Positions 23,827-31,186 of a stretch of DNA of 64,000 bases are shown piece by piece. A model generated the notes under the pieces. The model was not told the origin of the DNA and did not search any database. It saw only the letters and a program-made list of their open reading frames with translations. A program made the translations under genes and the position numbers. Origin of the DNA: VRUE01 sp963774555 (GTDB taxonomy: Bacteria > Actinomycetota > Thermoleophilia > Solirubrobacterales > 70-9); the NCBI GenBank assembly GCA_963774555.1, contig CAVZFL010000001.1:1426001-1490000 (forward strand). The letters are read 5' to 3'. Numbering within the stretch: position 1 is the first letter of the stretch; each line of letters starts with the position of its first letter.

Positions 23827-26109
23827 GTGCGCCGGGTCACCTTCTCGCGGAACTACACCCTCTCGCTTTCGCGCACCTGCCAGTGCTACTGCAAGTACTG
23901 CGCCTTCGCGACCCATCAGGCCCACATTCGATCGCCCGACGAGGTCGAGCGGCTGCTCGACGAGGCGCTGAGGCGCAACGCCAAGGAGCTGCTGGTGCTC
24001 ACCGGGGAGCGGCCCGAGGTCAACCCCGTGGTTGCGGCGAAGCTGGCCGAGTGGGGCCACGAGGACTTCACCTCCTACGTGGTCTGGAGCTGCGAGCGGG
24101 CGCTCGAGCGGGGGATGCTGCCGCACACGAACATCGGCGTGCTGGAGCGGGACGATCTGGCCCGGCTGCGCGAGGTGACCGCCTCGCAGGGGCTGATGCT
24201 GGAGTCGGTCTCGGAGCGGCTGATGGAGACGGTCCATGCCGGGTCGCCGACCAAGCATCCGGCGCGGCGGCTCGCCACCATCGAGGCTGCGGGCGAGCTG
24301 AAGATTCCGTTTACCAGCGGGATCTTGGTTGGGATCGGCGAGACGGCTGACGAGCAGGTGGAATCGCTTGAAGCCTTGGCCGAACTGCACAAGGAGTACG
24401 GCCACTTGCAGGAGGTGATCCTGCAGAACTTCGTGCCGCATCCGCGGTACTACGGGGCGGAAGTGGCGGAGATCGCGGATCGGGCTTCGCTTGAAAGGTG
24501 GGGGGGCGCCGGGGATTCCTCCCCGGAAGACCGTCCGTCTGGCAGTGGGCTTGGGCGCGGATTGCGATCGCTCCCAAAGCCTTCCGGGGAGGAATCCCCG
24601 GCGCCCCACTCCATATCGGCGGAGGACCCGGCTTGGGCAAGCGCGGTGTCCGTCGATGACATCAAGCGGTTGATCTCGGAGTGTCGGCGGTTGATGCCGG
24701 ACGTGGGGATCCAGGTTCCGCCGAATCTGTCTGATAGCTGGGGGGAGCTGGTTGAGGCGGGGGCGACCGATCTTGGTGGGCTGTCGGCTAATGGGGACCA
24801 CATTTCTCCTGAGCACGCTTTTCCCAGTCCGCATGAGGTGCGGAAGGAGCTGGCTCCGAAGGGGTTTGCGCTGACGGAGAGGCTTTGTGTCTATCCGCAG
24901 TACATGGATGCGGAGTGGATGGAGCAGGGGGTGCTGGATGTGATCAAGCTGAAGTACTGGAGCTTCATTCCGCGGCGAGGTTCCGGCCGTAGAAGCGAAG
25001 AGGCCATTGCGGCTGGGCTTGCCGAGGCTGCAATCGCCAAGGGTCGCGAGGGCGAAGAGCTCTCCGAGGATGAGCTGACGGCTCTCTTTGCCGAGACGCG
25101 GCCGGAGGTCGTGGAGGAGATGCGGGTGGCTGCGGATGAGCTGCGGGCGGAGTTGGCGGGGGATCGGGTGACGTTTGTGGTCAATCGGAACATCAACTTC
25201 ACCAACATCTGCGTGGTGGGGTGTGCGTTCTGCGGGTTCGGGCAGGGGAGGCGCTCGCCCGATGCCTACGAGGTCTCCGAGGGGGACTTTGCGGCGCGGA
25301 TCGAGGAAGCGGTGGAGTTCGGGGCGACGGAGATCTGCATGCAGGGGGGGATCCATCCGGACCTGACCCTGGAGGAGTACGGCAAGTGGTTGCGACTGGC
25401 GAAGCGGGTGGCGCCGCAGCTGCACCTGCACGCCTACTCGCCGATGGAGGTCCACTACATGTGCGAGCGCTCGGGCAAGGGGCCCGACGAGGTCTTCGAG
25501 TACCTGATCGAGTGCGGGCTGGGCTCGACGCCGGGGACCGCGGCCGAGGTGCTCGACGACGGGGTGCGGCAGCGGATCTCGCCCAACAAGCTGCCGGCGC
25601 AGCGCTGGGTCGAGATCGTCGAGGCCTCCCACCGGGCCGGCCTGCGCTCGACCTCGACCGTGATGTTCGGCCACATCGAGGAGCCGCGCGAGCTGGCCCG
25701 TCACATGCGGGTGGTCCGCGCCCTGCAGGAGCGCACCGGTGGCATCACCGAGTTCGTCCCGCTCAGCTTCATCCCCTTCAACACGATGCTCGGGCGCACG
25801 CATGGGATCGAGGAGATCTCCGCCGCGGAGAACCTCAAGCACACCGCGGCCTTCCGGCTGGCGCTCGGCAAGACGATCCCCAACCTGCAGGCGAGCTGGG
25901 TGAAGATGGGCCTCGGGGCGGCGACCGAGGCGCTGCGCTGGGGGGTCAACGACCTCGGCGGCACGCTGATGGAGGAGAACATCTCGCGCATGGCCGGCTC
26001 CCAGCACGGGGTGCGGCTGGAGCCCGAGCAGCTGATCGAGGCGGCTCGCGCCGGCGGCCGCGAGCCGGCCCAGCGCACGACGCTCTACGAGATAGTTGAG
26101 ACTTATTAG
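23827..26109 (+). CDS. fbiC: FO synthase, fused CofG-CofH (FbiC), with an in-frame palindromic insert
   Basis: 760-residue two-domain radical-SAM enzyme making FO, the deazaflavin of coenzyme F420, from the tyrosine and 5-amino-6-ribitylaminouracil routes. CofG half: CQCYCKYCAFATH carries CxxxCxxC (about 19-26). CofH half: CVVGCAFCGFG (about 462-472) is the second cluster site, followed by EICMQGGIHPDLTLEEY and HLHAYSPMEV. Start is GTG 23827. An insert at roughly residues 222-263, encoded by the long inverted repeat 24503-24607, splits the CofG barrel between NFVPHPRYYGAEVAEIADRA and WASAVSVDDIKRLI, where FbiC relatives have only a short loop. Codons from about 24300 to 25350 use more T and G in third position than the flanks. 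Confidence 0.93.
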   Translation: MRRVTFSRNYTLSLSRTCQCYCKYCAFATHQAHIRSPDEVERLLDEALRRNAKELLVLTGERPEVNPVVAAKLAEWGHEDFTSYVVWSCERALERGMLPHTNIGVLERDDLARLREVTASQGLMLESVSERLMETVHAGSPTKHPARRLATIEAAGELKIPFTSGILVGIGETADEQVESLEALAELHKEYGHLQEVILQNFVPHPRYYGAEVAEIADRASLERWGGAGDSSPEDRPSGSGLGRGLRSLPKPSGEESPAPHSISAEDPAWASAVSVDDIKRLISECRRLMPDVGIQVPPNLSDSWGELVEAGATDLGGLSANGDHISPEHAFPSPHEVRKELAPKGFALTERLCVYPQYMDAEWMEQGVLDVIKLKYWSFIPRRGSGRRSEEAIAAGLAEAAIAKGREGEELSEDELTALFAETRPEVVEEMRVAADELRAELAGDRVTFVVNRNINFTNICVVGCAFCGFGQGRRSPDAYEVSEGDFAARIEEAVEFGATEICMQGGIHPDLTLEEYGKWLRLAKRVAPQLHLHAYSPMEVHYMCERSGKGPDEVFEYLIECGLGSTPGTAAEVLDDGVRQRISPNKLPAQRWVEIVEASHRAGLRSTSTVMFGHIEEPRELARHMRVVRALQERTGGITEFVPLSFIPFNTMLGRTHGIEEISAAENLKHTAAFRLALGKTIPNLQASWVKMGLGAATEALRWGVNDLGGTLMEENISRMAGSQHGVRLEPEQLIEAARAGGREPAQRTTLYEIVETY
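24503..24607. repeat. Palindromic element inserted in frame in fbiC
   Basis: Perfect 27-bp arms: 24503-24529 (begins GGGGCGCCGGGG, ends CCCCGGAAG) and 24581-24607. The 51-nt loop contains a further stem (TTGGG near 24551 with CCCAA near 24573). It encodes a hydrophilic Gly/Ser/Pro/Glu-rich segment (GDSSPEDRPSGSG and later PSGEESPAPHS) with no stop. The flanking protein reads as a normal FO synthase. Confidence 0.85.
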
Positions 26110-26166
26110 GTAAAGGCCTATCTTGGGCCAATCGCTTCGTGGTTTTCAGTGGGAGGACGGTTTCCG

Positions 26167-26976
26167 ATGCTGGCGGTCTTCGGGCTGCCCGCTCTGACCG
26201 TCGCGCTCGGCCTGATCGTGCTCTGGGGCCTGAAGCCCTGGGAGCACGACTCTGGCCCTCACGACGTTCCGCTGGGCATCGAAACGGCTGTGGGCGACGG
26301 GCGGGCGCTACCGGTTGCACCGGCAACTCGGGTGGCGGCGGGTGTCGCTGTGGCGACGGGGCCGAAGCTCGTGGTCAGTGCGGCGCAGAAGGCAAGCAGC
26401 GACGCCTCCCCGGTCCCAGCTCCAGCGCCAACTGGCGTAGCGCCCGCGCAGGCGATCGCTGTTGCCGAGGTGCCTTCGTCGCCGGCGGGTCCTGCGCCCG
26501 GGGCAGGGACGGGCGAAGAGGCCCCCTCTGCCGGAGCAACAACCGGGGAGGCTCCGTCAGAGGGGGCCTCTTCGCCCGTCGCGACTCCGGCGGGTACCGG
26601 CGAGGGGTCGCCTGGAGGGCCGATCACGGCGGGAGTCGGGCCCGTGCCGCAAAGCTGCGAAGGGGACGAATACTTGATCACGATTACGTTCCTCGACGAG
26701 GAATCGACGGTGGAGGAAGCTCGCGTCGCCATCGTGCTCGAGCGGCTCAACGAAGACGGCACGACCGACGAACTCCAGCTCGAAGGGGATCTGAGCGACG
26801 CTCGCAGCTTGGCCGCGATGCTGAGTTCGGAGGGCAATTGCGTCCGTCTCGAAGTCGTCGCTCCGGAAGAGGAGGGGGTCCCCTCTGACGGAACCTCCCA
26901 GGCTGTTGTTCCGTCAGAGGGGACCCCCACCTCTTCTGCCGCCCCCGCTGCGTCTGCCGCCCCCGCCTCGCCCTGA
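26167..26976 (+). CDS. Membrane-anchored Pro/Ala-rich protein carrying two palindromic elements
   Basis: 269 residues from ATG 26167, chosen because GGGAGG lies 10 nt upstream; GTG 26149 would add six. An N-terminal helix (MLAVFGLPALTVALGLIVLW) is a membrane anchor or uncleaved signal. Residues about 60-160 are Ala/Pro/Thr/Ser-rich. A small folded domain follows (CEGDEYLITITFLDEESTVE, ARVAIVLERLNEDGTTDELQ), with a second Cys in SSEGNCVRLEV. Two long inverted repeats lie inside the frame, one in the linker and one at the C-terminus, each encoding a PSEG-type low-complexity peptide. Function unknown. It ends 2 nt before the alcohol dehydrogenase start. Confidence 0.7.
   Translation: MLAVFGLPALTVALGLIVLWGLKPWEHDSGPHDVPLGIETAVGDGRALPVAPATRVAAGVAVATGPKLVVSAAQKASSDASPVPAPAPTGVAPAQAIAVAEVPSSPAGPAPGAGTGEEAPSAGATTGEAPSEGASSPVATPAGTGEGSPGGPITAGVGPVPQSCEGDEYLITITFLDEESTVEEARVAIVLERLNEDGTTDELQLEGDLSDARSLAAMLSSEGNCVRLEVVAPEEEGVPSDGTSQAVVPSEGTPTSSAAPAASAAPASP
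26508..26580. repeat. Palindromic element inside the 26167-26976 gene (copy 1)
   Basis: Arms of 30 bp with one mismatch: 26508-26537 and 26551-26580, separated by 13 nt. The inner end reads CCCCTCTGCCGGAGC. The frame stays open and encodes EEAPSAGATTGEAPSEGASS. Confidence 0.85.
26866..26936. repeat. Palindromic element inside the 26167-26976 gene (copy 2)
   Basis: Arms of 29 bp with one mismatch: 26866-26894 and 26908-26936, separated by 13 nt. The inner end reads CCCCTCTGACGGAAC, nearly the same as copy 1. Encodes EEGVPSDGTSQAVVPSEGTP. Confidence 0.85.
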
Positions 26977-26978
26977 CG

Positions 26979-27983
26979 ATGCGCGCGATGGTCCTGGAGC
27001 GCCCGCGGGAGCCTTTGCGACCCGCGGAGTTGCCCGATCCGCGCCCGGCGGCCGGCCAGGTCCTGATCTTGGTCCACGCCTGCGGCGTCTGCCGCACCGA
27101 TCTGCACATCGTCGACGGGGACCTGGAGAAGCCGAAGCTGCCGCTCGTCCCCGGGCACCAGATCGTCGGCACGGTGGTCGAGGCGGGGGAGGGGGCGGAG
27201 CGCTTCGCCACGGGCGATCGCGTCGGGGTGCCCTGGCTCGGCTGGACCTGCGGCGAGTGCCGTTACTGCTGCAGCGGTCGCGAGAACCTCTGCGACCGGG
27301 CGCGTTTCACCGGCTATGACCTCGACGGCGGCTACGCGGAGATGGTGGTCGCCGACGAGCGCTACTGCTTCGCGATCCCCGAGGGCTATCCGGACGAGCA
27401 AGCGGCGCCGCTGCTCTGCGCCGGGCTGATCGGCTACCGGGCGCTGCGCCTGGTCGGCGACGCCGAGCGGATCGGCTTCTACGGCTTCGGCGCCTCGGCC
27501 CACATCCTCTGCCAGGTCGCCGTGCACGAGGGCCGGCGGGTGTTCGCCTTCACCCGTGAGGGCGACGAGGAGACGCAGGCGTTCGCGCGCTCGCTCGGGG
27601 CCGAGTGGGCGGGCTCCTCGGAGGAGGCGCCACCGGAGGAGATCGACGGCGCGATCGTCTTCGCCCCGGTCGGCTCGCTGATGACGACGGCGTTGCGCGC
27701 CAGCGCCAAGGGCGCGCGGATCATCAGCGCCGGCATCCACATGAGCGACATCCCGTCGTTTCCCTACGAGCAGCTCTGGGGCGAGCGCGTGCTGGGCTCG
27801 GTCGCCAACCTGACTCGGCGGGATGGCGAGGAGTTCATCGCGCTGGCGCCGCAGGTGCGGGTGCACACCGAGGTCGAGATCCACCCCCTGGAGAGCGCAA
27901 ACGAGGCGCTCGACTCGATCCGGGATGGCACGCTCAGAGGTGCCGCCGTGCTTCGTGTCGTGAGCCTGGGCCCGTCCCGGTAG
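26979..27983 (+). CDS. Zinc-dependent alcohol dehydrogenase (AdhA-like)
   Basis: 334-residue MDR enzyme. Catalytic zinc ligands: Cys in HACGVCRTDLH and His in VPGHQIVGTVVEAG. Structural zinc: C..C..C cluster in WTCGECRYCCSGRENLC. The Rossmann region GFYGFGASAHILCQVAVHEG binds NAD(P). Short length and the ASAHI segment fit the actinobacterial AdhA group acting on primary alcohols/aldehydes. It lies in the F420 locus 2 nt after the previous gene. Its last codons form the left arm of the large nested palindrome at 27967-28083. Confidence 0.88.
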   Translation: MRAMVLERPREPLRPAELPDPRPAAGQVLILVHACGVCRTDLHIVDGDLEKPKLPLVPGHQIVGTVVEAGEGAERFATGDRVGVPWLGWTCGECRYCCSGRENLCDRARFTGYDLDGGYAEMVVADERYCFAIPEGYPDEQAAPLLCAGLIGYRALRLVGDAERIGFYGFGASAHILCQVAVHEGRRVFAFTREGDEETQAFARSLGAEWAGSSEEAPPEEIDGAIVFAPVGSLMTTALRASAKGARIISAGIHMSDIPSFPYEQLWGERVLGSVANLTRRDGEEFIALAPQVRVHTEVEIHPLESANEALDSIRDGTLRGAAVLRVVSLGPSR

Positions 27984-28083
27984 GGGTTGCGCTTAACTTT
28001 TTTGCGAGGTCGCGGCCCTGTCGGGCCGCGCCTGGATCACGCAAAAAAGTACAAGACGCTCCACCCCTACCGGGACGGGCCCA
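27967..28083. terminator. Large three-tier nested palindrome between convergent genes
   Basis: Three stacked perfect stems: 21 bp (27967-27987 with 28063-28083), 11 bp (27996-28006 with 28040-28050, ACTTTTTTGCG) and 8 bp (28011-28018 with 28023-28030). The T6/A6 runs give a bidirectional intrinsic terminator between adh and cofE. The size and perfection of the outer arms, which reach into the adh coding end, are far more than termination needs. Confidence 0.8.
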
Positions 28084-28086
28084 ACG

Positions 28087-28896
28087 TCAGCGGAAGAGGT
28101 CCTCCTGCCGAGGCCGACGCAGGGCTTGGGCGCCAGGACCGTCCTCTGTGGTGACGAAGCGCGAGAGGCCGCGGACGATGACAGCCGGGATGTGGCTGTC
28201 CTTGCCGCGAACGAGATCGGCGGCTGCTGCGGCCTCGTCGGCTATCGCGATCTGGGTTGCTTCCAGCCCTCTGCCGTGTGAGTCCTTGCGGCCTCGCCAG
28301 TCGTCGAGGGGCTGCAGGCCTGCGCAGCCGATTGCCACCTCGGTTTGGCCGAGTCGCCACGCCCGTCCGAAACTGTCCGCGATTACCACTGCGACGGTGG
28401 GAGGGAGGTTGGGGTGGGTCTCTCCGGACACTCCCCGCTTTTGTCCGGAGAGGCCCACCCCAACCTCCCCAGCGGCAACGAGTTCAGTACGAATGTGGCG
28501 CGCGGAGGCGTCGGGGTCCTCGGGGAGGAGGCAGACGGTGTCCGCCTCGGGCAGGTTCGAGGTGTCGATGCCGGCGTTGGCGCAGACGAAGCCGCGGTGG
28601 GTCTCGGTGATCAGGACGCCGCGCTCGGCGCGGAGCACCTCCTTGCTCTCATCCAGGATCAGCTGGACCAGGGCGGGCTCCTTGCCGAGAACGGCGGCCA
28701 GCTTGCGTGCTTCGGCGCCGGGGATGACGGAGGAGAGCTTGCGCGTGCGCCCCTCGGCCTTGGAGATCGCCTTCTGAGCAATGACCAGCACATCGCCTGG
28801 TTCGAGCTCGGTTCGTGCGGCGATCAGCTCACCGAGAGGCATGCCCTGCTCGATCTCGGGTAGGCCCTCGATGCCGAATGCCCGCAGCTCGGTCAT
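28087..28896 (-). CDS. cofE: Coenzyme F420-0:L-glutamate ligase, with in-frame palindromic insert
   Basis: 269 residues. Adds gamma-linked glutamate to F420-0 using GTP. Landmarks: GIEGLPEIEQGMPLGELI, PGDVLVIAQKAISKAEGRT, ESKEVLRAERGVLITETHRG, VCANAGIDTSN, and VAVVIADSFGRAWRLGQTE with AIGCAGLQPL. An insert of about 25 residues (GEVGVGLSGQKRGVSGETHP) lies between IRTELVAA and VAVVIADSFGRAWR, where relatives have a direct short loop; it is encoded by the inverted repeat 28403-28469. The start overlaps the cofC stop by 4 nt (28893-28896). There is no FbiB-type C-terminal nitroreductase domain, so this is the single-domain form. Confidence 0.92.
   Translation of the reverse strand: MTELRAFGIEGLPEIEQGMPLGELIAARTELEPGDVLVIAQKAISKAEGRTRKLSSVIPGAEARKLAAVLGKEPALVQLILDESKEVLRAERGVLITETHRGFVCANAGIDTSNLPEADTVCLLPEDPDASARHIRTELVAAGEVGVGLSGQKRGVSGETHPNLPPTVAVVIADSFGRAWRLGQTEVAIGCAGLQPLDDWRGRKDSHGRGLEATQIAIADEAAAAADLVRGKDSHIPAVIVRGLSRFVTTEDGPGAQALRRPRQEDLFR
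28403..28469. repeat. Palindromic element inserted in frame in cofE
   Basis: Arms of 28 bp with one mismatch: 28403-28430 and 28442-28469, separated by 11 nt. The inner end reads TCTCTCCGGACA, sharing the CTC..CCGGA motif with the elements at 24503, 26508 and 26866. Confidence 0.85.
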
Positions 28897-29534
28897 ATCC
28901 CCAGCGCCCGTGCCGTCCGCTTTGCTCTTCCGCGGTCCTTCTCCAGCTCCATGGTCAGGGCGACGACGTCGGCGGGCGTATCCAGGTCGAGCGCCAGCGA
29001 GGGCAGCTCCTCGACGCCGAACGGGACTCCGGCTTCACGCGCCGCGGCGACGTGGCGGGCGCAGCTACCCTCGCCGAACATCGGGACGATTGCGTCGGGC
29101 GGGGCGAGCGCGAGGGAGTTGGTGCCGGTGCCGTGCCGGTCGGGGACGACCGCGACGTAGCGTTCGGGCAGGCCGGTGAGCAGGCGTTCGAGCTCGCGCG
29201 GATCGAGCAGCGGGCAGTCGCCGGGGAGGAGGAGGACGCACCCTGCCTTCGCAGCCCGGGCCTCTGCGATCGCCGCCAGCGCGGCGCCGGAGTGACCGCC
29301 CTGGTCGGGGTCCGGCAGCACCTCGGCACCCGCCGCGACCGCCATCTCCGCGGCCACCGGCTCGCTGGTGACGACGATCGTGCGCTCGATCGAGCGCGCC
29401 GCGCCGATCGCCGCCAGCACGTCGGCGAGCATCGCCGCCGCCAGCTCGGCCCGGCGCTCGTCGTCGATGCCGGCAGCGAGCCGCTGCTTGGCGGCATCGA
29501 AGCGCTTGACGGGAAGTACCGCGGTTGCTTTCAA
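28893..29534 (-). CDS. cofC: 2-phospho-L-lactate (or phosphoenolpyruvate) guanylyltransferase
   Basis: 213 residues from ATG 29534. N-terminal nucleotidyltransferase motif AVLPVKRFDAAKQRLA, then DPDQGGHSGAALAAIAEARA, VLLLPGDCPLLDP and DRHGTGTNSLAL, matching CofC/FbiD. It activates the phospholactate or PEP moiety with GTP for CofD. It overlaps the upstream cofD stop and the downstream cofE start by 4 nt each, so the three are translationally coupled. Confidence 0.92.
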   Translation of the reverse strand: MKATAVLPVKRFDAAKQRLAAGIDDERRAELAAAMLADVLAAIGAARSIERTIVVTSEPVAAEMAVAAGAEVLPDPDQGGHSGAALAAIAEARAAKAGCVLLLPGDCPLLDPRELERLLTGLPERYVAVVPDRHGTGTNSLALAPPDAIVPMFGEGSCARHVAAAREAGVPFGVEELPSLALDLDTPADVVALTMELEKDRGRAKRTARALGI

Positions 29535-30457
29535 GCCTCGACGAGGCTAGCGGCGTAGTCGAGCACGATGCGGGCGACACGGGCCCGGCCCGCCGCGCCC
29601 TCCATCAGCGTTGGCGCGGCCAGCGTCGGGATCTCGGCCGGCGGGGGGTCGGGATCGCCCTCGTCGACGACCATCGCGTCGATCAGCCCGGCGTAGAGCG
29701 AGGCAACGCCGGCCGCGGTCGAGGGCCGTCCCAGCGCCTGCATGAAGCGCTCGGTCGGGCCCTTGACGACCTGGCCGGCGACGAAGGGGCTGACGGCGAG
29801 GACCGGGGCATCGGATGCGGAGATCGCCTCGGTCATTCCCGGCACGGCGAGGATCGGGCCGATGCTGATCACCGGGTTGGATGGGCCGATCACGATCGCC
29901 TCCGCCCAGCGCAGTGCCTCCAGCACCTCGCCGCTCGGCTCGGCCCGCTCGATCCTCTCCAGCTCGACGCCCTGGACCTCAGGCGCGCCGCCGTCGACGA
30001 TCAGGTACTCCTGCAGCGAGCGCGTGCCCGCAGCCGTGTGGACCTTGGTCCGCACCGGCGCCTCGCACATCGGCAGCACCTTCGCTTCGACCCCGAGCGC
30101 GCGGACGATCTGCGCTTGCGCGGCAGTGTGGCTGCCTCCCTCCTCGACGAACTGGCGGCGGTAGAGGCAGCCGGCGAGGTCGCGGTCGGAGAGGCCGAAC
30201 CAGCTCGGCGCGCCGAGCTTCGTCAGCCGCTCGAAGACGGTGAAGCTGTCGTCGCGCAGGCCCCAGCCGCGCTCCTCGTCGATTTCGCCGCTGAGCCAGT
30301 AGGTGATCAGGTCGGGGTCGGGGGAGACGTGGACGCCGAGGGTTTCGATGTCGTCGCCGGTGTTGGCGATCACCGAGAGGTCGGAGCCGATCTCCTCCTG
30401 CATCCCGGCGGCGAGCTTGGCGCCACCGGTGCCACCCGCGAGCAGCGCGATCCGCAT
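29531..30457 (-). CDS. cofD: 2-phospho-L-lactate transferase
   Basis: 308 residues from ATG 30457; a longer open frame runs upstream through npdG in another reading phase and is not used. The N-terminus MRIALLAGGTGGAKLAAGM is the CofD dinucleotide-binding signature. Further: VIANTGDDIETLGVHVSPDP, DRDLAGCLYRRQF, VIGPSNPVISIGPILAVPGM and VKGPTERFMQALG. It joins the activated three-carbon unit to FO to make F420-0 or dehydro-F420-0. It lies 8 nt after npdG. Confidence 0.94.
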   Translation of the reverse strand: MRIALLAGGTGGAKLAAGMQEEIGSDLSVIANTGDDIETLGVHVSPDPDLITYWLSGEIDEERGWGLRDDSFTVFERLTKLGAPSWFGLSDRDLAGCLYRRQFVEEGGSHTAAQAQIVRALGVEAKVLPMCEAPVRTKVHTAAGTRSLQEYLIVDGGAPEVQGVELERIERAEPSGEVLEALRWAEAIVIGPSNPVISIGPILAVPGMTEAISASDAPVLAVSPFVAGQVVKGPTERFMQALGRPSTAAGVASLYAGLIDAMVVDEGDPDPPPAEIPTLAAPTLMEGAAGRARVARIVLDYAASLVEA

Positions 30458-30465
30458 CGGCCGCG

Positions 30466-31158
30466 CTAGTCCCAGTGGTCGCCGTCGGGGAGGCCGGTGA
30501 GCTGGATCCCCGCGTGGGCCTTGTAGCGGACGTTGACCGAGATCAGCAGCGGCGTCAGCTGCTCGACGATCCGCGCCATCTCCAGCGGCCCGGCGTTGAC
30601 CGCGCGCAGCCCGGGAATCAGCTCGATCAGCCGCGCCACCCGCGCCTTGTCGGCCTTGCGGTCGCCGCAGACGAGCACGTCCTCGCCGAGCTCGGCGGCG
30701 GGGTCTGCGAGCGTGGGGGCGCCCACGGTGTGCAGAGCGGCGACGACCGTGACCCCGTCCGGCACCATCTCCTGCGCCTGCTGGGCGGCCGAGCCCTGCC
30801 AGACGCCGAGCGAGCGGGTCGCCTTGCCGCTCACGGCGGCCGCCAGGGGCACCGTGCAGTCGACGAGGATCTGGCCCGGCTGCAGGGCCTCGCGCAGATT
30901 GCCCAGGTTCTCCGACTGGGCGCGGAAGGGCACGGTGAGGAAGACGATCTCCGCCCGGCTGGCGGCCTCCTCGTTGAGCAGGCCCTCGACCGCGGCGCCC
31001 GGCACCGCCTCGCGCAGCTTCGCCGCCGCCTCCTCGGCTCGCTCGGCCGAACGCGAGCCGATCGCGATCGGCGCCCCGGCCTGCGCCCAGCGCAGCGCCA
31101 GGCCGGCACCGAGCGCACCGGTGCCGCCGATGATCGGGATGGTGGGCAGCTCGGTCAC
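30466..31158 (-). CDS. npdG: NADPH-dependent F420 reductase
   Basis: 230 residues from GTG 31158. The Rossmann motif PIIGGTGALGAGLALRWAQ, the segment AIGSRSAERAEEAAAKL that contacts the NADP phosphate, VFLTVPFRAQ and the C-terminal NVRYKAHAGIQLTGLPDGDH match archaeal and actinobacterial Fno/NpdG. It reversibly transfers hydride between NADPH and F420. It heads the npdG-cofD-cofC-cofE operon, tying cofactor synthesis to its recharging. Confidence 0.92.
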   Translation of the reverse strand: MTELPTIPIIGGTGALGAGLALRWAQAGAPIAIGSRSAERAEEAAAKLREAVPGAAVEGLLNEEAASRAEIVFLTVPFRAQSENLGNLREALQPGQILVDCTVPLAAAVSGKATRSLGVWQGSAAQQAQEMVPDGVTVVAALHTVGAPTLADPAAELGEDVLVCGDRKADKARVARLIELIPGLRAVNAGPLEMARIVEQLTPLLISVNVRYKAHAGIQLTGLPDGDHWD

Positions 31159-31186
31159 GAGCGCGCCAGTCTATGCTGCGCGGCGC

